Under the pieces are notes generated by a model. The model was given only the letters and a program-made list of their open reading frames with translations, was not told where the DNA came from and did not search any database. Below are positions 49,530 to 58,898 of a stretch of DNA of 64,000 nucleotides, piece by piece. This stretch comes from CAZMSD01 sp964568855. GTDB lineage: Bacteria; CAIWAD01. The number at the start of each line of letters is the position of its first letter. Position 1 is the first letter of the stretch. The stretch is taken from positions 28,892 through 92,891 of the forward strand of contig CAZMSD010000010.1 in NCBI GenBank assembly GCA_964568855.1, written 5' to 3'. The translations under genes and the position numbers were made by a program.

Positions 49530-49847
49530 ATGAATTTCTACACCAACGAACTTGTCCGTTCGCGGCTGAAGAGCGACAAGAAGCCGCCGGATCATATTCC
49601 CAAGTACCAGACCTTCGAAGCGAAGCTCTCCATCCTGCTCACCGCCGAGCAGCATAAATATCTCGAGGACGTGGTGGCCCGCGTGATGCGCAACCGCAAG
49701 GAGAAGCGCGAACGTATCACCAAGAATTCCATCCTGCGCTGCCTGGTGGATTTCATGCAGACACTAGACGTGGACTTCGAGAACATCCCCGACGAGAAGG
49801 AGCTGCTGAAGCGGCTCTTCATCGCCCGCCTGAACAAGATCCTCTGA
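49530..49847 (+). CDS. Small basic hypothetical protein, possible DNA-binding
   Basis: 105 residues from ATG 49530 behind GGAGGA. Lys/Arg-rich, with a central helical stretch (L-T-A-E-Q-H-K-Y-L-E-D-V-V-A-R-V-M-R-N-R) and I-T-K-N-S-I-L-R-C-L-V-D-F-M, which resembles the second helix of ribbon-helix-helix repressors. No membrane segment. A putative sigma-54 promoter stands just upstream and an 11-bp hairpin starts inside its last codons. The fold assignment is tentative. Confidence 0.65.
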   Translation: MNFYTNELVRSRLKSDKKPPDHIPKYQTFEAKLSILLTAEQHKYLEDVVARVMRNRKEKRERITKNSILRCLVDFMQTLDVDFENIPDEKELLKRLFIARLNKIL

Positions 49848-49882
49848 GACCGACAGGGCCGCTCTCTCCCTGGTCTCAGAGG
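49841..49882 (+). repeat. 11-bp perfect inverted repeat spanning a stop codon
   Basis: CCTCTGAGACC (49841-49851) pairs with GGTCTCAGAGG (49872-49882), with an additional AGGG/CCCT stem in the 20-nt loop. The 5' arm contains the TGA stop (49845-49847). No T-tract follows, so simple Rho-independent termination is doubtful. Confidence 0.7.
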
Positions 49883-50226
49883 GAACTCTCCCTCCGCCGT
49901 CGCGCATATTCCTTTACGCACACTTGTTTCCGATCCAAATGAATCCATGGGCATTATGCATCGCTCCCTGCGGATCGGTTCAGCAGCTGTGACACAATCT
50001 CCGGAGTACCAGCCCGGACAGCATCGAAGCTCTCCGCGCCGCCGGGAATACCGCCCTACACATAAAGCAAATTTATTGGAGTTATGAGCGTTTTCCTGTT
50101 GCATCCATGCCGTGCAAATTATAGCATTCAACTCTGCCGATTCACCCTGCAAGCCCCCGGCATTCCCTGGCGTATTCTGAATTCAGGCGGCTGCGGTGCC
50201 TTGATGGGTGACCGGGAGGGGGAGAC
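49883..50226 (+). other. Intergenic region upstream of the PAS-like hypothetical gene
   Basis: About 340 nt, AT-richer than its surroundings. It contains TGTGACAC at 49988 and a possible promoter TTGCAT-17-TAGCAT (50099-50127). An ATG at 50084 opens a frame that overlaps the next gene and looks spurious. No RNA gene is recognised. Confidence 0.45.
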
Positions 50227-51048
50227 GTGGCTACGGATGATCTGGATCGCAAGAATCCCCGTCAGCGGGAAGAGCAGCAGCGGCCGGGGCGCGAAGAGCG
50301 CTTCCCGGCGCGGCGCCGTTTACGCTTCATCCCGGTCGTGTTACCCGAGGCCGATTCACCCGAGCTGGGCGGTGTCCTGGAAGCCTCCCGGCGCTTGAAG
50401 GCCTTCCCCCTGCAATCGACTCTGAAGCTGCCGGGGACGGAGGCCGATTCCGGAATGCTCCCGGCTCTCAGTGGAGCCTCCACCCCCGACTCGATGGCCC
50501 GCGCGCTGAAGCGCCTGGACAGCAGACTTAGACACCTGCTCGAGCTGCTCGGTTCCCTCAATACCTCCAGTGAAACACCACCGGACGCGGGCACTCCCGT
50601 TCCGCCGGCGAATGCACCCGGACCGGACGCCGAAGCCGCTACGGGCGGCGCGGCCTCGCGAGAATCCCGGAGAGCGAGCCTGCTTGCGCTGGCGCGGCAG
50701 TACTACGACGAATGGCGCCTGCTCTCCGCCGAAGTGCAGCCCGAGGCGGGCGAGGGATCCTTCGCCGAGTTCGCCAGCTCTTCATACATGGACCAGCTCC
50801 TGCGCCACTTCGATCTGCCCATCCTCGTGCTGGATTCGGAGCAGCGCCTGCTGCGGGAGTCGCATCGCGCCGCATCGCAGCCCTTGCTTGAGGGATTGAG
50901 TATCGGCCAGACCCTGCGCGACCGCCTGGACCTGGGAACGGAGGCAGACGGGCCCTGCACCCTGCGCCCGGGCCCCGAAACGGAACTCAGAGCCCTGGCG
51001 GCCGTCCTGGGCGACGGTATGCTGCTCCTGGTCGATCTTGATCCCTGA
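50227..51048 (+). CDS. Hypothetical protein with C-terminal PAS-like segment
   Basis: 273 residues from GTG 50227 behind GGAGGGGGA. The N-terminal ~30 residues are very basic, the next ~130 are low-complexity Ser/Pro/Ala/Thr, and a helix (~140-180) leads to a compact C-terminal region. That region (F-D-L-P-I-L-V-L-D-S-E-Q-R-L-L, ~195-270) resembles the start of a PAS fold. No enzymatic output domain follows. Function unknown. Confidence 0.6.
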   Translation: MATDDLDRKNPRQREEQQRPGREERFPARRRLRFIPVVLPEADSPELGGVLEASRRLKAFPLQSTLKLPGTEADSGMLPALSGASTPDSMARALKRLDSRLRHLLELLGSLNTSSETPPDAGTPVPPANAPGPDAEAATGGAASRESRRASLLALARQYYDEWRLLSAEVQPEAGEGSFAEFASSSYMDQLLRHFDLPILVLDSEQRLLRESHRAASQPLLEGLSIGQTLRDRLDLGTEADGPCTLRPGPETELRALAAVLGDGMLLLVDLDP

Positions 51049-51151
51049 ACAACCTCAGACCGGCCCCACCAGGTGGACAAGGCCTGTTGCGCGGTCCCGG
51101 CGCGGACGCGTGTTACACGGAGGACGCTGGAGGCGCAGAATCACGGGTCGA

Positions 51152-51180
51152 TTGAGATTGCCTCTCCGCTTTTCTATCAT
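51152..51180 (+). promoter_or_regulatory. Sigma-70 promoter of the M6-protease operon
   Basis: TTGAGA (51152-51157), 17-nt spacer, TATCAT (51175-51180). The predicted start is near 51187, 43 nt before the ATG. Confidence 0.7.
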
Positions 51181-51182
51181 AC

Positions 51183-51202
51183 TGTGATGATGCCCGGTCA
51201 CA
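51183..51202 (+). promoter_or_regulatory. TGTGA-N10-TCACA inverted repeat over the start site
   Basis: TGTGA (51183-51187) and TCACA (51198-51202) form an inverted repeat covering the predicted start of the M6-protease transcript. The half-sites are those of CRP-type proteins but the spacer is 10, not 6. A site here would be expected to repress. Confidence 0.4.
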
Positions 51203-51229
51203 CTGAATGAACGCATTACAGGATACAAG

Positions 51230-54022
51230 ATGAACTGCACCTTACCCCGGCTGCGAGTCCTGCTTCCCGTCCTGCTGCTGGCGGCGGTTCAGGCGGCGGC
51301 CGTGCCCGCCCGGTCCGGCTGGCTGGAATCCGCCAGCTCGGGCCTCGACTTCCGCTATCGCCTGGTAGGCGACGAGTTTCTGAACTGGGTCGAATGCGAG
51401 GAGGGTTATACGCTGCTGCGCGGCGCGGAAGGCCTGTGGCGCTACGCCGAAGCCGGAGAGGACGGCGGCATCCGGCCCGGCCCGCGGCTCTATGTCCCCG
51501 GCCTGGAGAATGGGCCCGCCGAGGCCCGGGGCCTGCGCCCCGAAGCCGGGTGGATCCGCGAGCACGTGGACCCGCTGAGGCGCATGCGGGACGAACTCGG
51601 CGTCCAGCGCGTCGAGCGGGTCGAAGGCCAGTGGAACCTGCTGCTGATCATGATCCACTTTCCCGATCAGCAGCCGCAATACCCTCCCGGGAACTTCGAC
51701 GCCATGATGAACGAGCCGGGCTACGATGGTACCGGCAGTTTCAACGATTACTACGTGGACCAGAGCTACGGGCGCTACAGCACGGTTTCCACGGTGACTT
51801 CCTGGTACGAAGCCGAGCATCCTCACGATTACTACGGCTACGACCAGGGTTGGGAGGTGTCGCTGGAGCTGGTGGTGGAAGCGGTCTACGCCGCGGACGA
51901 GGAAGTTGATTTCAGCCTCTTCGACAACAGCGGCAACGGCTGGGTGGATGCGCTGCTGATCGTGCACAGCGGCGCCGGCGCCGAGGAGGGGAACCAGAGT
52001 AATATCTGGTCGCACCGCTGGGCGCTCTGGGGCTACAATATCGTCCTGGACGGCGTGCACATCTACGATTACACCATGCAGCCCGAAATGCAGGGCGGCG
52101 GCCAGGCGGCCATCGGCGTCTACGTCCACGAATTCGGCCATAACCTGGGACTGCCCGACCTCTACGACACGGACTACAGTTCTTCGGGCCTGGGCAGCTG
52201 GTGCGTGATGGCCGGCGGTTCCTGGGGCGGAGGAGGGGCCGGGGGCGGAGCGCACACGCCGGTGAGCTTCAGCGCCTGGTGCCGACGGCAGCTGGAGTGG
52301 GCCACGGAGACCACCACCGCCACGGAGCTCGTGGACTATCCGCTGCCCGCCAGCTATCTCAGCGACGAGATCCTGCGCCTGGATCTCGAGGGCTACCCGC
52401 AGCAGTACTTCCTGGTGGAGAACCGGCAACTGCAGGCCTGGGACCGCCATCAACCGGCGGGAGGACTGCTGATCTTCCACGTTGATGAAGGCCAGGAATC
52501 CAACCAGAACGAGAATCGCTACCTGGTGGACCTGGAACAGGCGGACGGCATGCGCGAGCTCAACCAGGGCCTGGGCGCGGACTCGGGCGACCCCTTCCCG
52601 GGCAGCGCGGAAAACCGCGAATTCGCGGAAAACACGGATCCCTCCAGCATTCCCTACGGCGGCAGCTCGAGCGAAGTGAGCGTGCACGGTATTCCCGATC
52701 CGGCCGATACAATGAGGGCCACCTTCTTCCAGATCTTCTCCCACCAGGACCTGGTCCAGGCGGGTTGGGAACTCCTGTGGGACAGCGGCGGAGACCTCTG
52801 GCTCGACCCGGGCGAGGAGGCCGAGCTTGTACTGCAGCTGCTGAACCGCGGCTCGGAGCTGGAAAGCCTGGAGCTCACGCTGCACTCTGCGGAGGGCCTC
52901 CAGGTGCTGGACAGCACCGCAGTGGTGCTCGAGGTGGGTGAAGGCGAAATCTTCGGCAACTCGATGGATCCCTTCCTCCTGCGGGCCGACGAAAGCCTGC
53001 CTCCGGGCAACCACCGCCTGCGACTCGGCAGCATCGACGACGGCGGCTGGTACCAGGAGATCGAGGTGGGCATCGCCGCGGGCCGGGCGGAGGTTCTGCT
53101 GGTCAACCAGTCCCCCGAACCGGGTGATGCGGCGTACTACACCGGCGAGCTGGAAGAACTGGGCCGGACCTGGGAGGAGCGGCTCCACGACGGGGCGAAT
53201 CCCGCCCCGCAGGATCTGAATCGCTACGAACACGTCCTCTGGTTCAGCGGCACGCGGGAAGCTCCGCTGGGCGAGGACGAGCAGAGCATGCTCGTGGAGC
53301 ACCTGCAATCCGGCGGCAGGCTCCTGCTTTCCGGCCAGCACCTGCTGGACCAGGCGGGAACGGAATTCCAGGAAGTCCTGGGCTGCACGGCGGGCTACTG
53401 GCACCAGAGCGGACCGCTGCTGCGCGGGATGGCCGCGGGAAGGCTCTTCAACGACCCGGAACAGGCCCTGCTCTTCGGCGGTGAGGGCGCCTGGAACCAG
53501 GAATTCCCCACGCGCTCCCTGAGCTGGACGGAATCCCGACCGATCCTCGGCTGGCAGAACGACGGACTGGTCTCCGCCGTGCGCCGCGAAGTCGAGTCGG
53601 GGCCGGACGAGCCGGGCCGGGCGCTGCTCCTGGCTTTCAGCCTGGAATCGGTCCACGGCGTCGCCGGCTACCTCACGCGCGCCGAAATGCTGGAGCGCAT
53701 GCTTAGCTGGCTACAGGACGGCAGCTATGCGGCCATCGAGGCTCCAGCGGTCCGTCCGGGCGCAACCGAGCTGAGCTGCGCGCCCAATCCATTCAACCCG
53801 GTCACCACGGTGGAATTCCGGCTCGGGTCGCCCGGAGAGATCCGGCTGGAGGTCTACAACCTGCTCGGCCGGCGAATACTGGAACGCTCCCTGGGCCTGC
53901 TCCCGGCGGGCCTGCATCATTGTCCCCTGGATCTGGCCGGCCGTGCCAGCGGTATCTACATCGTGGAATTGCGCTCGCGGGACCGGATCCTTGACCGCGG
54001 CCGGGCGCTGTTGATCCGTTGA
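51230..54022 (+). CDS. Secreted M6-family (immune inhibitor A-like) metalloprotease with C-terminal sorting-type domain
   Basis: 930 residues with an N-terminal signal peptide ending near A-V-Q-A-A-A. The zinc site is H300-E-F-G-H-N-L-G-L-P-D310, the metzincin-like pattern of peptidase family M6. Gly-rich and beta regions follow (~400-830), including a segment like a C-terminal accessory beta domain. The end carries N-P-F-N-P-V-T-T-V-E-F and Y-N-L-L-G-R-R, the same sorting-type module as the protein at 2926. It opens an operon with the sirtuin and TPR lipoprotein. SD is weak (ACAGGA). Confidence 0.87.
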   Translation: MNCTLPRLRVLLPVLLLAAVQAAAVPARSGWLESASSGLDFRYRLVGDEFLNWVECEEGYTLLRGAEGLWRYAEAGEDGGIRPGPRLYVPGLENGPAEARGLRPEAGWIREHVDPLRRMRDELGVQRVERVEGQWNLLLIMIHFPDQQPQYPPGNFDAMMNEPGYDGTGSFNDYYVDQSYGRYSTVSTVTSWYEAEHPHDYYGYDQGWEVSLELVVEAVYAADEEVDFSLFDNSGNGWVDALLIVHSGAGAEEGNQSNIWSHRWALWGYNIVLDGVHIYDYTMQPEMQGGGQAAIGVYVHEFGHNLGLPDLYDTDYSSSGLGSWCVMAGGSWGGGGAGGGAHTPVSFSAWCRRQLEWATETTTATELVDYPLPASYLSDEILRLDLEGYPQQYFLVENRQLQAWDRHQPAGGLLIFHVDEGQESNQNENRYLVDLEQADGMRELNQGLGADSGDPFPGSAENREFAENTDPSSIPYGGSSSEVSVHGIPDPADTMRATFFQIFSHQDLVQAGWELLWDSGGDLWLDPGEEAELVLQLLNRGSELESLELTLHSAEGLQVLDSTAVVLEVGEGEIFGNSMDPFLLRADESLPPGNHRLRLGSIDDGGWYQEIEVGIAAGRAEVLLVNQSPEPGDAAYYTGELEELGRTWEERLHDGANPAPQDLNRYEHVLWFSGTREAPLGEDEQSMLVEHLQSGGRLLLSGQHLLDQAGTEFQEVLGCTAGYWHQSGPLLRGMAAGRLFNDPEQALLFGGEGAWNQEFPTRSLSWTESRPILGWQNDGLVSAVRREVESGPDEPGRALLLAFSLESVHGVAGYLTRAEMLERMLSWLQDGSYAAIEAPAVRPGATELSCAPNPFNPVTTVEFRLGSPGEIRLEVYNLLGRRILERSLGLLPAGLHHCPLDLAGRASGIYIVELRSRDRILDRGRALLIR

Positions 54023-54816
54023 CGAAAGGGGAGGACAGGCTCCCATTGGGTGAAGCGCTGGAAGTACTGCAAGGCGCCGGCAGCTTCGCCGTACTCTGCG
54101 GTGCGGGGCTGTCCGCTGAATCGGGCATCCCCACTTTTCGCGGGCCCGAGGGATGGTGGAAGAACCACCGTCCCGAAGAACTGGCCACCCCGGAGGCTTT
54201 CCGCAGGCAGCCCGCCCTGGTCTGGGAATGGTACCGCATGCGAATCGAGCTCGTGCTCGCGCACCGTCCTAATGAGGCCCACCTGGCCCTGGCGAGACTC
54301 GGTCGCCGCTTTCCCGTCCGGCTGCTGACCCAGAACGTGGACGGCTACCACCGCAGGGCCGAAGATTTGCTGGATGACCATGGAACACCATCCCCGCGGA
54401 GAGCCGAGATCCTCGAGCTGCACGGCTGCCTGCTGCGGGCGCATTGCGAGGACTGCGGAGCGGAAAGGAGCGCGACCCAGCTGAATCCCGCCCAGGATGT
54501 GCCGGGTTGCTCCTGCGGGGGCCGCTTCCGGCCCTCCGTGGTCTGGTTCGGCGAGAGTCTCGACGGGGAAATCCTGCAGCGTTCCGCGGAGGCCGTCCAT
54601 TCCAGCGATGCCGTGCTCAGCGTGGGCACATCGGCGGTGGTCTGGCCCGCAGCGGGCCTGATAGAACAGGCGCTGCGCGCCGGCCGCCCGGTGCTGGAGA
54701 TCAACCCGCGGGAGACGCCCTTCAGCAGCCTGGTCAGCGCGAGGCTGCCCGGGAAAGCGGCGGAAGTCCTGCCCCCCCTGGTGGAGGAACTGTGCTCAGG
54801 GCCGGAGAATCCATGA
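54019..54816 (+). CDS. Sir2-family NAD-dependent protein deacylase, class III type
   Basis: Removes acyl groups from lysines with NAD+. 265 residues: G-A-G-L-S-A-E-S-G-I-P-T-F-R, T-Q-N-V-D, catalytic H in E-L-H-G, and a zinc knuckle C-E-D-C...C-S-C. Y72-R-M-R75 matches the Y-x-x-R motif that lets SIRT5/CobB-like enzymes prefer succinyl- and malonyl-lysine. The start is TTG 54019 overlapping the protease stop. Given the acyl-CoA genes in the window, desuccinylation is attractive but inferred. Confidence 0.93.
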   Translation: MTKGEDRLPLGEALEVLQGAGSFAVLCGAGLSAESGIPTFRGPEGWWKNHRPEELATPEAFRRQPALVWEWYRMRIELVLAHRPNEAHLALARLGRRFPVRLLTQNVDGYHRRAEDLLDDHGTPSPRRAEILELHGCLLRAHCEDCGAERSATQLNPAQDVPGCSCGGRFRPSVVWFGESLDGEILQRSAEAVHSSDAVLSVGTSAVVWPAAGLIEQALRAGRPVLEINPRETPFSSLVSARLPGKAAEVLPPLVEELCSGPENP

Positions 54817-57173
54817 GAAGCCCGATCCACCTGCTCCCGGTCCTGCTGCTGGCCTGCCTGCTGGGGAGCTGCGGCGCCTACTTCAATACTTATTACAACG
54901 CCCACAAGGCCTTCGAGGACGCCCAGAAGGTACAGCGCACGGGGAGCGGACGCCAGGCGGGCCAGGCGGATTACAACCGCTGCCTGAAAATCTCATCCAA
55001 GCTGCTGCAGTTCTATCCCGAATCCCGCTTAGTGGATGACACCATCCTGATGATCGGGCAGTGTTACGTCCAGATGAATCAGCACCACCGCGCGCTGCGA
55101 AAGTTCGATGAGCTGGAACAGCGTTTCCCCGAGTCGCGCCTGTTGCCCGAGTCGCGGATCTGGCGCGCGCGCTCCCTGCTGGAGCTTAAGCGCAACGACG
55201 CCTGCCGCACCGTGCTGGCGGGCATCGACGCCGAAGCCCTGGGCCGTGAGGATCATGTCGAGCTGCAGCGTGTCTGGGCGGACCTCTACGAGGTGGAGGA
55301 GAACCTGGAGCGGCTTGTGGAAACCCAGCGCAGCATTCTGCGCATGACCCGTCGCAAGGTGACCAAGGGCGAGCTGAACGCCGAGATCGCCCGCAGTTAC
55401 GTGGAGCTGGGCGACTACGAGCAGGCCGTGGAACATTTCGGCCGGGTCAAGCGTCACCGGCCGGGCAAAGCGATTGAGTTGGATGCCCGGCTGGGCGTGG
55501 TGGACAACCTGATCCGACTGAGGCGCTTCGACCGCGCGGCATCCCGGATCCGCTCCCTGCACAAGGATGAACGTTTCTACGAAGACCGGCACCGGATAGT
55601 GCTGCGCGAGGCGCGCCTGGCGGAAGCGCGCGGCGACCTGGCAGCGGCGATGGAGAGGTATCACGGCCTGCTCGAAGATTTTCCGCGCACCACCAGCTCG
55701 GCGGCGGCGGCATATGCCATCGGCGCGCTCTACATCAAGGAATTCGATCTGCCCGACAGCGCGAAAGTCTACTACGGCAGGACCCGGCAGGAATCTTCCA
55801 ACAGTTCCTGGGCCGACAGCAGCGGACGCGAGCTGGAGGTGCTGGGCAGCCTGGAGGAGATCCTGGTTCGCATCGACGAGTTGGACAGCCTGATCCTGGA
55901 CCTGGACATCCGCCTCAACCCCGACAGCGCCTTCGTGCGCAGCGTCTGGGCGAGGCTGCCCGATCTGAAGGCGGCCATGCGGCGTGATTCGCTCGCGGTC
56001 GATTCGCTGCGCGCGCTTCAGGACAGCCTGAACCTGGGCCTGGACAGCCTGGTCCAGGCGGACAGCCTCCTGAGGGCGGAGGTTGTCGCCGATACGGAAG
56101 CCGATTCCCTGGCGGAGATGCTCAGTCCGCAGGCCGGTTCCACGATCATGGACTTTCTTGGTACCGAAGGCGCGCTTCCCGGCGGCCCTTCCTCGCCGGT
56201 ACTGGAACCCGGCGCGGGCAGGAGGCGGCTCTTCGAGAGTTCGCGTAAGCAGCGCGAACGGTTCCTGGCGGATTCGCTGCGCCAGGTCGAGCTGGCCGAC
56301 AGCCTGCGACTGGCGGAGCAGGAACACCGGCGGCGGATCCTCGATTCCACCCTGGTAGCCGCCGTGCTGGACACTTCCGCCTGGGAGATCCAGGTGGACA
56401 GCACGGCCATTCTGCACCTGGCGGACAGCCTGAACGAGCTGCGCTTCGACCAGCGCTTCCAGCTGGCGGAGGTGTATTATCTCAAACTGCGCCAGCCGGA
56501 GAAGGCCGACAGCATGATGCTGGCGCTGCAGGAAATAGAGGAGGCCACCGCGGAGCAGGCCAGCCGCCTGCTCTACGCCTACGGAACCCTGCGCCTGGAA
56601 CACTTCGGCGACAGCACGGGCACCGAGATCTTCCGCCGCCTCGTGGATCGCTACCCGCTTTCCCTGGCCTCCAATCCGGCGCGCGAACGCCTGGGGCTGC
56701 CCCCGGAAATGACCATCGAGGACAGCGCCGCCATCCTGCTGGGCGAGGCGGAACGCTCCTGGTTGGCGGACCGGGATCCGCTGCAGGCGCTTGATCGCTA
56801 CGATTTCTGCCAGCGCAGCTTCCCCGATACGCCCCAGGCCTACAACGCCCTGGTGGCGGCGGGCATGCTGGCCCACCGGCTGCTGGAGAATCCCGTGCTG
56901 GCGGCCGACTACTTCCAGGAAGCCCTGCGCCGCTTCCCCGAGGAGGCCGCCAACGACATGCTGCGGGGCATTCTCGGCCAGGACCTGCAGGAAGAGGAAA
57001 TCGAGGAGCAGGCCGCTGAACTGCCGGATGTGGAACTGCAGGAAGTGCTCACGGACGAGAGCGGCCGCTTCGTGCTCGTCGACGAGGGCCTCTCCCTCGA
57101 GGCACGGCTGCAGGTCCTGCGGGACCGCTTCGCCCGGTTCGGCCGGCTGAAACTGGAGCGGATCCTCAATTGA
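54813..57173 (+). CDS. TPR-repeat lipoprotein
   Basis: 786 residues from ATG 54813, overlapping the sirtuin stop. The signal peptide ends in lipobox L-L-G-S-C, and A-Y-F-N-T-Y-Y-N-A follows. TPR-like helices of the BamD/YbgF type occupy ~50-330 (F-Y-P-E-S-R-L-V-D-D...A-L-R-K-F-D-E-L-E-Q-R-F-P-E-S-R), the middle is Asp/Ser/Leu-rich, and further repeats lie at ~620-700. An outer-membrane scaffold is likely; assembly or gliding/secretion roles are possible. Confidence 0.83.
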   Translation: MRSPIHLLPVLLLACLLGSCGAYFNTYYNAHKAFEDAQKVQRTGSGRQAGQADYNRCLKISSKLLQFYPESRLVDDTILMIGQCYVQMNQHHRALRKFDELEQRFPESRLLPESRIWRARSLLELKRNDACRTVLAGIDAEALGREDHVELQRVWADLYEVEENLERLVETQRSILRMTRRKVTKGELNAEIARSYVELGDYEQAVEHFGRVKRHRPGKAIELDARLGVVDNLIRLRRFDRAASRIRSLHKDERFYEDRHRIVLREARLAEARGDLAAAMERYHGLLEDFPRTTSSAAAAYAIGALYIKEFDLPDSAKVYYGRTRQESSNSSWADSSGRELEVLGSLEEILVRIDELDSLILDLDIRLNPDSAFVRSVWARLPDLKAAMRRDSLAVDSLRALQDSLNLGLDSLVQADSLLRAEVVADTEADSLAEMLSPQAGSTIMDFLGTEGALPGGPSSPVLEPGAGRRRLFESSRKQRERFLADSLRQVELADSLRLAEQEHRRRILDSTLVAAVLDTSAWEIQVDSTAILHLADSLNELRFDQRFQLAEVYYLKLRQPEKADSMMLALQEIEEATAEQASRLLYAYGTLRLEHFGDSTGTEIFRRLVDRYPLSLASNPARERLGLPPEMTIEDSAAILLGEAERSWLADRDPLQALDRYDFCQRSFPDTPQAYNALVAAGMLAHRLLENPVLAADYFQEALRRFPEEAANDMLRGILGQDLQEEEIEEQAAELPDVELQEVLTDESGRFVLVDEGLSLEARLQVLRDRFARFGRLKLERILN

Positions 57174-57967
57174 AGCGGCTGACCGAGCTGGGACGGATCG
57201 CTCGGCTGCGCGTGCTGGGCGGCGGCTACCTGCTGCTGGAGGTCGCCGGCGGCCTCGATCCCGCCTCGCCGCCCGAGGCCGAAGTCCCGCGGTTTCGGCC
57301 CGGCCAGTTCGCCGAGCTGGGCCTCGAGGAATTCTGCCTGCCCCGACCTTTTTCCATTCTGCGCCAGGATGGAAGGAACCTGCATTTCCTGCTTAAGGTA
57401 GCGGGCTCCGCAACGCGGCGCCTGGCCGGAATGGATGCGGGAACCCAGTTGCGCTGCACCTGGCCGCTCGGGAATCATTTCCCGCTGGATGCCGCAAGGG
57501 AAATCCTGCTGGTGGGCGGAGGTACGGGGGTAGCGCCGCTTATCGCCGCCCTGTGGAATCCACCGGCCCCTGGCGGCCGGACCCGGGCCTTTTTCGGATT
57601 CCGCAGCCGCGCGGAGGCCCTGGCCTGCCAGGCGCTCTGTCCCCCGGAGGCGCAGCCCCAGCTGGCCACGGAGGACGGCGAGGCGGGCTTCAAGGGCCTG
57701 GTAAGCGAGCTGCTGGAAGCCGAACTCGACCGGCGACCGCCCGACAGCTCCGCCGAGCTGCTCTGCTGCGGGCCGGAAGCCATGATGCGGGCCGTGGCGC
57801 GGATATGCCGCCGGCGGGGACTTTCCTGCAGGCTGAGCCTGGAAACCTACATGGGTTGCGGCATCGGCATCTGCTCGGGCTGCGCGGTACGCACCGTCGA
57901 GGGCCCGGCACTATGCTGCAGGCAGGGTCCGATCTTCGAGGCGGAACAGCTGGAGGATTTCAGGTAG
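57170..57967 (+). CDS. pyrK: Dihydroorotate dehydrogenase electron-transfer subunit
   Basis: FAD and 2Fe-2S protein that passes electrons from PyrD to NAD. 265 residues from TTG 57170, overlapping the previous stop. The flavin region R-P-F-S-I-L is present, and the cluster ligands are in Y-M-G-C-G-I-G-I-C-S-G-C...C-C. It overlaps pyrD by 1 nt (TAGTG), the usual pyrK-pyrD pairing for type 1B enzymes. Confidence 0.92.
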   Translation: MKRLTELGRIARLRVLGGGYLLLEVAGGLDPASPPEAEVPRFRPGQFAELGLEEFCLPRPFSILRQDGRNLHFLLKVAGSATRRLAGMDAGTQLRCTWPLGNHFPLDAAREILLVGGGTGVAPLIAALWNPPAPGGRTRAFFGFRSRAEALACQALCPPEAQPQLATEDGEAGFKGLVSELLEAELDRRPPDSSAELLCCGPEAMMRAVARICRRRGLSCRLSLETYMGCGIGICSGCAVRTVEGPALCCRQGPIFEAEQLEDFR

Positions 57968-58878
57968 TGGACCTGGGTACGCGCATCGGGAAGCTCGAAC
58001 TGCGGAATCCCGTCTGCCTGGCTTCCGGCACCTGCGGTTTCGGCGGGGAATTAGAGGATTTCCTGGACCTCCGACGCCTGGGCGGGCTGTTCACCAAGGC
58101 CCTGACATTAGAGCCACGGGCGGGCAATCCCATGCCGCGGCTGGCCGAAACGGAGCACGGCCTGCTCAATTCCATCGGCCTGGCCAACCCGGGCCTCGAA
58201 GTCTTCCTGGACGAACTGCTGCCTCCCCTGCGCGAGCTTGAGATCCCCGTGCTGGTTAATGTTGCCGGCCGCAGCGCCGCTGATTACGTGGAACTGGCCC
58301 GCGCGCTGGCGGAATGCCGCGGTCCGGCGGGCATCGAGCTCAACGTGAGCTGCCCCAACGTGAAGGAGGGCGGCATCGCCTTCGGGGCCAGCCCGGGCCC
58401 GCTGTCCAAGCTGCTGCGACAGGTCCGCGAGGCCTGGCCCGGCCTGTTGCTGGTAAAGATGACGCCCCAGGTCTCGAGTGTCGCCGAGATGGCCCGGTTG
58501 GCCGAGGACTGCGGGGCGGACGGCCTGAGCCTGATCAACACCATCCCCGGAATGGCCATCGACCCGCTCAGCCGCAGGCCGCGGACCGTGACCAACACCT
58601 CGGGCTACAGCGGACCCGCCCTCAAGCCCGTGGCCCTGGCCCAGGTCTACCAGGCCGCGCGCGCGGTCCGCATCCCCGTGGTGGGTGTCGGAGGAATCCA
58701 GACCGCGGAGGACGTGGTGGAATTCCTGCTGGCGGGAGCCTGCGCCGTCCAGGTGGGTACGGCCAGTTTCCGCGATCCCGGAATCGCCGGGCGCATTCTC
58801 GACGACCTGGCGCGCTGGGGAACGGAACAGGGAGTGTCCTTGCTGAGCGAGCTGGTTGGCGCGGTGCGACCCTGGTGA
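57967..58878 (+). CDS. pyrD: Dihydroorotate dehydrogenase (type 1B catalytic subunit)
   Basis: FMN TIM-barrel oxidising dihydroorotate in pyrimidine synthesis. 303 residues from GTG 57967. The catalytic base is C129 in N-V-S-C129-P-N-V-K-E-G-G, and N-P-V-x-x-A-S-G-T near the start and G-V-G-G-I at ~240 are diagnostic. The Cys base and the PyrK partner define class 1B. It is the last gene of this operon. Confidence 0.95.
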   Translation: MDLGTRIGKLELRNPVCLASGTCGFGGELEDFLDLRRLGGLFTKALTLEPRAGNPMPRLAETEHGLLNSIGLANPGLEVFLDELLPPLRELEIPVLVNVAGRSAADYVELARALAECRGPAGIELNVSCPNVKEGGIAFGASPGPLSKLLRQVREAWPGLLLVKMTPQVSSVAEMARLAEDCGADGLSLINTIPGMAIDPLSRRPRTVTNTSGYSGPALKPVALAQVYQAARAVRIPVVGVGGIQTAEDVVEFLLAGACAVQVGTASFRDPGIAGRILDDLARWGTEQGVSLLSELVGAVRPW

Positions 58879-58898
58879 GACACCGCGGGGCCGCGAAC

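Noticed and set aside
50084..50398. 104-residue frame starting at 50084
   Set aside because: It overlaps the better-supported gene at 50227 in another frame and shows no recognisable domain.
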